Positions 1 to 15,863 of a DNA stretch of 64,000 nucleotides are shown here, piece after piece. The position numbers were made by a program, and so were the translations under genes. This stretch comes from Artemisia argyi (taxonomy: Eukaryota > Streptophyta > Magnoliopsida > Asterales > Asteraceae), in assembly GCA_030686995.1 (NCBI GenBank), contig CM060680.1, positions 84,346,259 to 84,410,258 on the forward strand. The letters run 5' to 3'. The notes beneath the pieces were generated by a model. The model was not told where the DNA came from, ran no database searches, and saw only the letters and a program-made list of their open reading frames with translations. Within the stretch, counting starts at the first letter, position 1. The number at the start of each line of letters is the position of its first letter.

Positions 1-4657
<4,657 letters not shown>

Positions 4658-4800
4658 TGTTGTTGTTGTTGTTTGTGTGTTTGTATGTGTTTTTTTGACA
4701 AAAGAACACGAAGTGTTTGAAGTGGATTTGAAGTGGTGGTTTTGATGGTGGAAGTTTGGTGGCGGCTTTTAGAGAAGTGTCATTTCTTTCACCAACCCCC
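4658..4800 (-). promoter_or_regulatory. EPSPS: EPSPS 5' leader and proximal upstream region
   Basis: Read on the minus strand, the bases before the ATG are a CA-rich leader with an (AAC)n run ending in AACAATGGC, typical of an unstructured, well-translated plant leader. I see no strong TATA box; a weak GATATAGG lies about 150 bp upstream. The transcription start cannot be fixed from sequence. Confidence 0.45.
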
Positions 4801-5275
4801 TATATCTTACCAACCCAGACTAACAAAATATTTTATTTATTTATTTATTATTATTTTTTTTCATTAACTAACTATATTACAATATACAATTACAAACTAT
4901 TTTACATGTTTTAAGCAAGATTTGAAGTCATAACCATTATTTGGGAAACATCAAAAGATACCATTAAGACACAATACTTTTAATGTTATTATTTAACTTT
5001 ATTTAATCTCCAAAATGCATCCGTGTGCGGTTGTCAAATTTCACGATTCATATATCCTTCAGTAAAATTGAGACATCTACATTCCTTTCATCAATAAACG
5101 TTTAAAATATAGGTTCCTAGAAACGAATGACGCTAACTTTTTCTGTATTTGCTAACGTGAGTTGATGTGTGAATCTCGTTTTATATTTATACATAGATTT
5201 TAACAAGAAATACCAACGCTCTCGAGCAGTATACCCGTACGTGTATAGTATAAATTTGGTAAGATCAACTCATTC
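4801..5275. other. Intergenic, nothing recognised
   Basis: AT-rich spacer between the EPSPS upstream region and the insertion point of element C. No ORF, repeat or RNA gene could be supported. Confidence 0.5.
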
Positions 5276-5280
5276 GTATG

Positions 5281-6272
5281 TCTTGGTTCACAAGGTTTGA
5301 GTAAATGCCAAAATCTTCCTACTCGTAATAAGGATAGTAACAACATCACCCAAAACCATAATAACACCATTTGTACTTTTCAATGTATATAAATATTTTA
5401 GTAAAGAATAAAGATTTACAGTAGAATAGCAATCGGTAAAACTATTCCGGTTGAGCGACAAATGTAACACTTTTTTCAAAAAATCTAAAGGCAGCTAGTT
5501 TTGCTTAGAAGTTTCTGGGAGAGGGGAATCTATCAACTATAGAGCTAAGTTCTACTTTATGTGTTTGTTTTGAATCCTACTTATCCTAGTTAAAAGTTTC
5601 ATTCAAATAGAAGAAAGAAAACTATGGATGCACATGGGTATAGTAGTTAGCCGGTCCTTGGAGTAGCTTAGCATGTGCCTAGTATACTAGGTGGAGCATG
5701 TGTTTGGTTTTTCAATGCTGACAACTTTTGTACCCAAGATCTTACTTTATCGTCCTTTGATAAGACCTTACACTTATCTTCCCAACAAGTTCCTGGCATA
5801 TTCATCAGATACTAAGTCCCTTATAGAGATAGTTTTCAGGGTAACTAAGGCATTTGTCAATCCGCAGTCCCACTGGTGTTGCTTATAGCTCCTTGTACCT
5901 TGCTCTCTGACACCGCATTAGTTATACAAAGTGTTTCTTCAGTTGGTCTTCAACTTCCCTGAAGCTTGGCAGTTGGTTGAGCTTTATACAACGCTCACTT
6001 ATATCAGTGAGGTTACATCCACTGATGATCATTAATGATGCACCTATCACTCACAACCATCAAGGTGTACTCTTTGATAACCATCAGGGAGGAACACTTT
6101 CTAATAACCATCATAGAGTAAGACCTTTGATTTACATCAGAGGGTGAGTTACTCTCTGATCCATATTAGTGAGTGTTGTTCTCACTGACTTATATCAGAG
6201 ACTTACTTGATTAGGCTATTTTATGTTTAAATACATTGTTAGAAACCATTGGGTCGAAAATCAGACCCAACA
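5281..6272 (-). repeat. Element C left LTR (its 3' LTR)
   Basis: Starts TCTTGG, where the partner LTR has the expected TGTTGG, and ends CCAACA. The part at about 5995-6200 is a run of degenerate repeats built on ATCAGTGAG / ACCATCAGAGAGT-like words, also present in the partner LTR. Confidence 0.87.
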
Positions 6273-7059
6273 ATCTTCCCCTATTTGAATATAAAAATAG
6301 CCTAATCTAGATCAGTAGAAAGTGAGCATAACCGCTTCTTCTTACATACTGAGTTACAACAAGGAAAAATTAACAAGCATAGTCTTCTTCCTTATTGTTG
6401 TTGAACATGAAATAGACCCTTAGATCTTGAACTTCCGCCATCAGAGATCCTGAGTCACCAGTGGTTCAACTTCCTTTTGTATAGATTTGGCTATCTTGAA
6501 ATATTTCAAAGACCGCAGGGTCAGTTACTTTACCCCATAGTTTCCAGTTTAAAGACAAATTTATAATCAGTTGTAAGTGAGCAGTAAGGCTTCTTCTTAC
6601 AACTGATGTACAACAAGGGAATAAAGATATTAAAAATGAAGATTGTCCCTTGTTGTTGGTGTCTTCAATTAAGTGTTTGCGCTTCAAGGAACATTTCATT
6701 CAGTAACACTCCCTAATGCAGCATTTTCGCACAACTGAAGACAATACCATCCTTCCCTTGATGCTTCCCCTTCAATCATTTTTTTATTTTCACCATCTAA
6801 GAACCCCATGGTGCTCCTTTCTACAGGAGTTAGAGAGGAGCCTACTGGTGCATCTTTATTCATACAAGATCATTGTGATAGAGCCTGATCTTGGAGAATT
6901 AAAGAAGAATGATTTATGGAAGAGTAGATTTTGGTAGGGTTGGAAACGGATGGTATTGGATTTGCGTTATTAGCCGTCATTCAAGAACGGCTATAGATTA
7001 TTAGCAGTCACTTAAGAACGGATACGGATTATGAGAAACCCAACCGCTCTGATACCACT
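6273..7059 (-). other. Element C internal region with PPT and PBS
   Basis: Begins with the complement of a polypurine tract (ATCTTCCCCTATTTGAA) and ends with the complement of the Met-tRNA primer site. Two related blocks at about 6320-6375 and 6570-6625 share AAGTGAGCA, GCTTCTTCTTACA and ACAACAAGG, so the internal region is itself partly duplicated. No protein-coding frame could be supported. Confidence 0.7.
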
Positions 7060-7554
7060 TGTTGGTCCACAAGGTTTGAGTAAATGCCGAAATCTTCATA
7101 CTCGTAACAAGGATAGTAACAACATCACCCAAAACCATAATACACCATTTGTACTTTTCAACGTGTGTTGATATAAATAAACGACTAAAAACGTTATTCA
7201 TATCTTTCGATATCTCTATGTTTTGATAATCACAAAACGAAAACACATTAAATCAAAGATAATGACGTAAACAAGTATTTAGTAGTTAATAATCACTTTC
7301 ACCATCTAATCACTTAAGGTATGAATAAACATAGTGTTTAATGCATTATAAGATCAAAGGAAAGTTTAATTAAGTATTACAAAGTTTATTTAATTATATA
7401 AACATATTATATATTTTTGAAAAACACTTTTGGTAATAAAGAAAAATGTTTTATTCATACTAAATATATGAATTCAAGATTTTAACCAAAATCAGTTAGT
7501 TTTTCACCAAATAAACTTTCCCCACTAAAAGACAAAGAATCTGGCCGTTTCAGC

Positions 7555-7661
7555 TGGGCGCCCCCTTAATTATAAAGGGCGGTCCCCTTAATTTTAAGGG
7601 GGCCGGCCATGATTTAAGGGGACCGGCCACGCTCCTCTGTCAGAATCTTTTGCCTATAAAT
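7555..7661 (+). promoter_or_regulatory. LTR promoter block of element A: GC-rich hairpins plus TATA box
   Basis: A block of GGGCGCCCCC, GGCGGTCCCC, AAGGGGGCCGGCC and AAGGGGACCGGCC words, several of them complementary (CCCCTTAA/TTAAGGGG), followed about 25 bp later by CTATAAATACC. The block stands out sharply in an AT-rich genome. It recurs in the 3' LTR (13477-13584), inside the element (11525-11722) and in solo LTR G (about 58265-58325, minus). Confidence 0.7.
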
Positions 7662-8546
7662 ACCAGCTTAAACCTGGATTTTTTCCTCACCTTTTTGCAC
7701 TAAAACTTTCTGATTCAAACCTCCATTTCAATCTTAAAAATCCTTTGATCATATAATTCATAAGCCTTTGTTTCCAAGTGATCCAAAGCCTCATTCATTC
7801 AAGTGCAAAGAGAAGAATACTCCTATTGATCAAGACTAGGAGTATTGCAACTTAGTATCATCTTGCTTTCTAAGTTGTTTGATTATTTCATCTTGTATAT
7901 CATTCATTCCTTGGTGAATATAGTGTATACATTGGTTAGATAGATTTAGATATAGGATCTAGATCTATTGAAGGCGTGAAGTAGTAATAGAAGTGAAGAG
8001 GTAGAGGTGGATAGGATTAGTGATAGAAGAAATAAGTTGTGGTAGTTCATTGAAGTGGAGATTGTTGTGAAGACAAAGAAGTTGAAGCTTTGAAGTTGAG
8101 AAGACCTTGAAGCCTAGGTTAGTTGTGAAGATAGGTGTGTAGAAGATAGGTGTGAAGAAGATTGGTGTGTAGAATATTGGTGTGAAGAAGGTGTGTAGAA
8201 GTAGTGATCAAGTTGTGAAGATATTGTGGTGTGTAAATTGGTGTGTAAGGTTTTCTCCGCCATAAGGGAGGTTTTTGATCTAGTGAAGAAAACTCTCGAG
8301 TAGGTGACTCGGGGAGTGGAGTAGGGCAAGGAAGGTGTCCTTGTAGCCGAACCACTATAAATCCTTTGTCTCTCGGTTTGATCTTTCCATCTCTCACTTT
8401 TTGATTACATACTTACTAGCATTTCATACATAATTATTATTGCTTGTGTTGTGCACATATTGATTTCACATAAAGATCAAACTAAAACTCATTCATAATA
8501 TTAGTCTTTCAAAAACAAACCAAGTACACAAACTTATATTAAAACA

Positions 8547-8548
<2 letters not shown>

Positions 8549-8639
<91 letters not shown>
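8549..8639. repeat. (AT)n microsatellite in element A 5' LTR
   Basis: About 45 uninterrupted TA dinucleotides. The partner run at 14494-14610 is longer, which accounts for most of the LTR length difference. Confidence 0.97.
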
Positions 8640-8641
<2 letters not shown>

Positions 8642-8835
8642 TATACGAAATTATAAACTTTTTCCCAACATTAAACTCAAGTGGTGTCTATACGAAACCG
8701 TAAATAAACTTGTATCTATATTTCTGCATTAAAGATTTGAAGCTTTCATCTAAACTTTAGAAGCTAACTTTTACAAAAATAATAAAACGAAAAAGACGTA
8801 AAACTATTCAACCCCCCCTTCTAGTTTTCCACAAT

Positions 8836-8849
8836 TGGTATCAAGAGCC
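8836..8849 (+). other. Primer-binding site of element A
   Basis: TGGTATCAAGAGCC two bases after the 5' LTR; close to the initiator-Met tRNA complement TGGTATCAGAGC usual for copia elements, with one extra A. Confidence 0.85.
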
Positions 8850-8901
8850 ATGTCTAGCAAGATTTTTAAAATATATTGTATTTTAAAACTTGTAACGATC
8901 T

Positions 8902-9871
8902 ATGGAATTTGAAAAATATCTAGAAGAGGGATTTACGCAAAAACCAACATTATTTGAAAATGATCATTTTCTTGAATGGAAGACTAAATTTGAAAATTAT
9001 GTGAAATCAATAGATCTTGATCTTTGGCATATCATTTCAATTGGTGATCTTAAAACAACCAAAATGGATTTTGAAAATCAATATAATAATCTTCAAACTA
9101 ATATTAATAAAAACACTAAAGCCAAATTACTTATTCTCAAAACTCTACCAAAAGTTAAATATGAAAGATTATTTCGTTGTAAAACGGCAAATGATATTTG
9201 GAAATGTCTTTTAAAGATTCACCAAGAGAAATGTAAAACCAAAGATGATAAACTTGATATTGCACAAGAAATAGTCAATCTAGAAAATTTAGTAAATAAA
9301 TATTTAGTTGAATTAAACATATGTACTACTAGTTCAAATGTGATCATTGAAGGTATCTACAACGAAGAATACATGAGCCAAATCCGAAGAAAGAGCGTGA
9401 ATAAATCAAGGTGCAACACCGTATAGCATGTCAAGAATGTACAACTACAAAGAAGGTACAATCCAAAACTAAACATTTTTGCTATGATCAATTTATATTA
9501 GAATTTTTAAAAATGGAAAACAACTTCAAACATTTTTGCAACATTGACTCAAAAATTATTTTTAAGAACGAATTTTCAACATCCGCTGAAAACAACTTTG
9601 AAAAAGAAACCATTTTAGAAGATAAAATGTCTAGACTTGAAAGTAATATTGAAATCTTGAATGTAAAAAATGTCGAGACTACAAACATGAAATTAAAATG
9701 GAAAATGAAAAAGAAAAAACATTGGCAAAATTCGAAAATAGTTCTAAATCTTTAAAATATCTTCTCGACATTCAAAAGCCATTTTATGATAAAACCGGGT
9801 TAGGATTTATCATAAATGATCCTTCAACAAATGTATCAAAACAAATAAAATTTGTTAAATCTAGTGAATAA
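8902..9871 (+). pseudogene. Broken copia gag of element A
   Basis: Three successive reading frames. 8902-9426 (174 codons) resembles the N-terminal copia Gag domain: a FLEWKTKFENYV-type start, KAKLLILKTLPK and ANDIWKCLLKIHQ. 9411-9755 carries a Lys/Glu-rich coiled segment. A third frame, about 9690-9871, ends with QKPFYDKTGLGF, the motif at the end of many plant copia Gags. At least two frameshifts separate them. No CCHC zinc knuckle was found. Gag would form the particle; this copy cannot do so unaided. Confidence 0.75.
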
Positions 9872-11524
9872 ATTTAGGACTAATACTATTAACATTCATT
9901 ACTTATTATTCTAGTCAAGAAAATCATTGTTTGTTAATTAAAACAAACTATTGATGAATTCTTGTACTTATCAACGACATCCCATCATGTGCATTCAAAT
10001 GCAATGGATGTTCTCATCTAACCATCTAGGACCCATGAGAATCTGGGTACCAAGCTGTTTATCATGTTTAGGTAATTATCGAATGAAGAGTCTATTACGT
10101 GTTGATTTACTCATCTCGCTCTATTACCTTTGACGGATATTGGTCTCTATCACGTTGTTTCACTTTCTTCAAATGGTTCGCCTATGACGTTGTTGCGGGA
10201 ATATTCTTGTCTCGGCATTTTGCTCTTCACTCTTGGAGCTTTGGAGGTTATCACTTGGCTACTTCGACTTGTTGTGGACTATCTCTTATGATTTCTTCTA
10301 TCACTGTCATGCCCACTCTTTTTGAAAAGTTGGACCTGAGATAAGTTTTCTTTTCAAAAACTTGTCAATGTTACATTATATTTTAGATTGTTTTAATTAG
10401 TATGTGAATACGATTTAACTGATAAATTGCCATGCTTTTAGATTATCAACACTAATATATGCATGTATGATATTAGCACTACTAACCCTCTTGTTGTTTA
10501 ATCTATTATCACTTTTCTTAATCTTCTATGATCTATAGTAGAACCCTTCCACTTAAGCTATATGATCTTACTAGTTGCATAAATAGATGCATTATAATTG
10601 ATATTTGTTTGCAACTTGATATTATGATGTTCTTTGTATACATATGTCTATCTTGTATCCATGAACTATTTACCTTGCTCCTTCCTGTCCCATTGCATTT
10701 AGATCATAAGTATCTATCATTTCACTTTAATATCTTTAGGTGTCACTAAGGATGATTATGTGTGACAATGGGCTTAAGTGATTCTCTTGAAGCATGACAA
10801 GCTTCCATTTCAAATCCTTCACTTGCAACTTCTTGATTATCATGATCAAAACATCATGTTTAAAACTTCTCTCTTTTTGAATGAAATATTTTTTTTAACT
10901 AAAACTTCTTTCATAACCATTACTTTAAATCAAAAACAAGATTGAAATTTTTTTTGTCTTGTTTTTCTTCACATTATGAAACAAAATTCAATCTATGTTA
11001 TTGTAATGCACACTTGAATTTACTTCAAAACATTGTTGAATAAAACTAAAAACGTTTTGCTTAAAACACATTTAACTTTCTCACATGTGTCATACATCTC
11101 TATTGGAAATGACATTCACAATTTAATCAAATCATTTCATGAGAATCATGACTTGCCCATATGGATCTTGTTTGTAACAAGTCTTGAAGTCCATATAATC
11201 ATATCCACCTATTTGTTACTTGTTAACAATCATCAATATGTTTGTTCTAGGCTAAATGTTATCATTTTCATATAGTTGCACATTTAGCTTATTTGCCTTA
11301 TTGCCTCCTTAATTGCATATCTTAATTGATAAATAAATAGATAGCATGATTATTAGAAACTTATTGCTTATTTCAATTATTTCTATATCACTCTCTACAT
11401 TCATGAATAGTATGTCCTATATTGCCTCAAAGAGTTGAACTTACTTGAATCCAAATCCAAAAACACAACCTTTTTGAAGATTTTCTGCCAAAAACCCGTT
11501 TCTGGCATTCTGGGAATCACCAGA
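9872..11524 (+). other. Element A internal spacer where pol is missing
   Basis: At about 10018-10053 a frame reads SNHLGPMRIWVP, which resembles the gag/pol junction (GPxxxWVP) of plant copia elements. After it, no protease, integrase or RT motif is seen; the sequence is AT-rich with only short, unconvincing frames. This supports loss of pol by internal deletion or replacement just after the junction. Confidence 0.6.
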
Positions 11525-11722
11525 TGGGCGGCCCCCTTAATTATATAAGGCGGCCCCCTTAATGATTAAGGGGACCGGCCATCTGATGGTCGGGGATACT
11601 GTTTTCTTTATCACTTTTTGACCCACTTCAGCCTATACTTCCCAAAATTCACAAACATATTTTGTCCCATGATATCCCTCAAAATTTACCTTTCTAAACC
11701 ACATTTCTCATACACTATAAAT
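11525..11722 (+). promoter_or_regulatory. Internal copy of the LTR promoter block, upstream of the 323-codon ORF
   Basis: GGGCGGCCCCC, AAGGCGGCCCCCTTAAT and ATTAAGGGGACCGGCC at 11525-11580 match the LTR block in order. A TATA box (CTATAAATACC) follows at about 11715-11725, with the same CTATAAATACC core as the LTR TATA. In-frame ATGs of the downstream ORF lie at 11741 and 11759. Inference: a second promoter driving a subgenomic mRNA. Confidence 0.6.
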
Positions 11723-12589
11723 ACCCTCTTCCCATCATTCATGCCATCACACCCAAACATGTCATCTCCCAACAACCAAAAACCTAAGATTTCAAGAACC
11801 GCAAGGATCTCCGTCAAACCCGTTTGGAGGAGGAAACTTGATTCTTGTCATAACTCAAGTGATGTTGTTCCAAGTCAACCAACTACTAAACCTCAAACCC
11901 ACAACATTAATTCATCTCACAACCTATCACCCACTCATTCCCTCATTCATGCTTCTTCTTATGATGAGCATGCTCAATCCCAAAACATCAATCCCAATCT
12001 TTCAATCAATACTTCACATGTTGCTCATTCAACAAATACATCACCCACTCATGAAGAACCTCTCCCACACATTTCATGTTTTCATGACTATCCAAGCTCA
12101 ACCATGTCTCCACCACCACGAGTACCACCACCACATCCTACAACTTCACATGCCACTCCCATGTTGCATGTTCAAACTTTCACCCAAGACAACTATCAAG
12201 CTCCACCACCATCACCTTCCTCCGAACACTTGAAGTTCGTTGAGGAGCTAAAAGAGGCACATGAGCTTAGTGCTCTTTTAGCATTACATCTTGCTCAACG
12301 CAATTTGGATCCACCACAATCAAGCTCACCATCATCACCACATAACAAAAACCAAATTGAGAAGCATGTTAACAATTGCCCTTGTTGCATCTTCCTTCAA
12401 CAACAAACCATTGCATTGAATGAGCACTTCACTTGGATTGAGTATCTTCTTACTAGATCTCAACAAACACCATCACTTGAACAACATCAAAACCCTCAAT
12501 CAACAAACCCATCTTCAATTTCACCACCTACAAGCTCCATATCTCCAAACCCAACAACATCCATGCAACCAAATGTTTACCTCCACTAA
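11618..12589 (+). CDS. Ser/Pro/His-rich ORF private to element A, function unknown
   Basis: A 323-codon frame with no stops in an element whose gag is broken. If the internal TATA box is used, translation more likely starts at Met42 (11741) or Met48 (11759), giving about 276-282 residues. Residues about 48-75 are basic (SRTARISVKPVWRRKLD). The middle is low-complexity, rich in Ser, Pro, His, Asn and Thr. The C-terminal third has a probable helix (KFVEELKEAHELSALLALHL) and a CPCC motif in HVNNCPCCIFLQQQ. It occupies the place of the env-like ORF of Sireviruses, but I recognise no domain and see no signal peptide or membrane span after Met48. Function unknown. Confidence 0.6.
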   Translation: MTHFSLYFPKFTNIFCPMISLKIYLSKPHFSYTINTLFPSFMPSHPNMSSPNNQKPKISRTARISVKPVWRRKLDSCHNSSDVVPSQPTTKPQTHNINSSHNLSPTHSLIHASSYDEHAQSQNINPNLSINTSHVAHSTNTSPTHEEPLPHISCFHDYPSSTMSPPPRVPPPHPTTSHATPMLHVQTFTQDNYQAPPPSPSSEHLKFVEELKEAHELSALLALHLAQRNLDPPQSSSPSSPHNKNQIEKHVNNCPCCIFLQQQTIALNEHFTWIEYLLTRSQQTPSLEQHQNPQSTNPSSISPPTSSISPNPTTSMQPNVYLH

Positions 12590-12924
12590 ACCACCAAGCA
12601 TTTTACATGCTTATGTTTCTCATTTTCAAATAAAACTCCTCAACCATTTTGGGATTCAAGAAAGTTTGGTGACACTCCTTGTTGGCACATTAGGATGTTC
12701 TACTTAGTTTGTAATTCTATTTTTATGGCCTTTGTAACAATGATTATGGGTTGACATAATCATTTTCTTTTAAGGAATGATTTAATATATGTTTCTAATT
12801 CTCTTTTGCCATGCTCATTATTAGTTAGTACTATGCTATATGTGTTTGCTTGTGCCATGCTTGTGCTTCTAATATTTTTTCTTGCAAGAATCCCATTTCT
12901 CGAACCCTTGGTGCTCTCAAACGA

Positions 12925-13087
12925 GGGGGAGCATACATCAAGGGGGAGTTTTCATTGATATTGGCTTAAACCTTTTTGATTCTACAAAAAGGGGGAGAAG
13001 TGAATGTAAACTCACTTAATACTTGTCTAAAAATTAATTTTTAGATTTAATGAGTTTAGGTTTTGTAATCATCAAAAAGGGGGAGAT
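12925..13087 (+). promoter_or_regulatory. Multiple polypurine tracts of element A
   Basis: GGGGGAG occurs four times (about 12927, 12940, 12990 and 13079); the last, AAAAAGGGGGAGA, lies directly before the 3' LTR and is the likely plus-strand primer. Repeated tracts of this kind are a described Sirevirus feature. Confidence 0.75.
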
Positions 13088-14816
<1,729 letters not shown>

Positions 14817-15714
14817 ACGTGTATAAATCTTTTATTAAAGAATAAAGATTTACAGTGGAATAGCTCTTGGTAAAACTATTCCAGTTGAGCGACAAATGTA
14901 ACTCTCCCTTTAGAAAATCTAGAGCGGCTCGCTTTGCTTAAAAGTTTCAGAGAGAAGGGATTCTATCAACTATATAGCTAAATTCTACTTTATGTGTTTG
15001 TTTAGAATTCTACTTATCCTGGTTACAAAGTTTCGTTTAAATAGGAAAAGGAATATTGTGGATGCACATGGGTATAGTGGTTAGCCGGTCCTTGGAGTAG
15101 CTTAGCATGTGTCTAGTATACTAGGTAGAGCGTGCGTTTAGTTTTCCAATGCCGACAACTTTTGTACCCAAGATCTTACTTTATCATCCTTTGATAAGAC
15201 CTTACGCTTATCTTCCCAATCAGTTTCCCGCCCATTCATCATATACTAAGTCCCTAATAGAGATAAGTCTTCATGGTAACTGAGGCATTTGTCAGTCCTT
15301 AGTCCCACTGGAGTTGCTTATAGCTCCTTGTACCTTTCTCTGTGACACCGCATCAGTTATATAAAGTGTTTCTTCAATTGGTCTTCGACTTCCCTAAAGC
15401 TTGGTAGTTAGTTAAGCTTTATACAACGCTCATTGATTTCTTATATCAATAAGGTTACATCCACTGATAATCATTAGTGAGGCACCTATCACTCACAATC
15501 ATCAGGGTGTACTCTCTGATAACCATTAGGGAGTAACACTTTCTGATAACCATCAAAGAGTAAGACTTTTGATTTACATCAAAGGGTGACTTACTCTATA
15601 ATCCTTATTAGTGAGTGTTATTCTCACTAACTTATATCAGAGACTTACTTGGCTAGGTTATTTTATGTTTAAAAACACTGTTAGAGACCATTGGGTCGAA
15701 AATCTAAACCAACA

Positions 15715-15863
15715 GTATGAGCGATGATTTCGTTTGTAAAGTTAATTATGACAAAAGTAGTAAATAACGGGTTTTTGCTTTAGATCCAAATGATTGTGGT
15801 TCTAAGATAATATAAAGACAAGTAATTAAAAACGGAGCTGAAATCAATAGGAGTGAAGTAGTG
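15715..15863. other. Short host segment between element C and repeat F+
   Basis: Continues the sequence left of 5276 across the insertion of C. No gene seen. Confidence 0.5.

Larger units (their letters stand above)
7166..8833 (+). repeat. Element A 5' LTR
   Basis: Contains a GC-rich palindromic block (7555-7630), a TATA box (7654-7661), a run of GTGTG/GAAG repeats (about 8040-8260) and an (AT)n run near the 3' end. Short frames inside it (about 8114-8397) also occur in the 3' LTR and are not genes. Confidence 0.9.

Noticed and set aside
8114..8397. Short minus-strand frames duplicated at 14037-14338
   Set aside because: They lie inside the LTRs of element A across a GTGTG/GAAG repeat and encode only His/Ser/Thr low-complexity sequence.
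10099..11275. Several 70-80 codon plus-strand frames in element A
   Set aside because: No motif, no conservation signal and no link to a promoter; probably chance frames in the spacer left by loss of pol.
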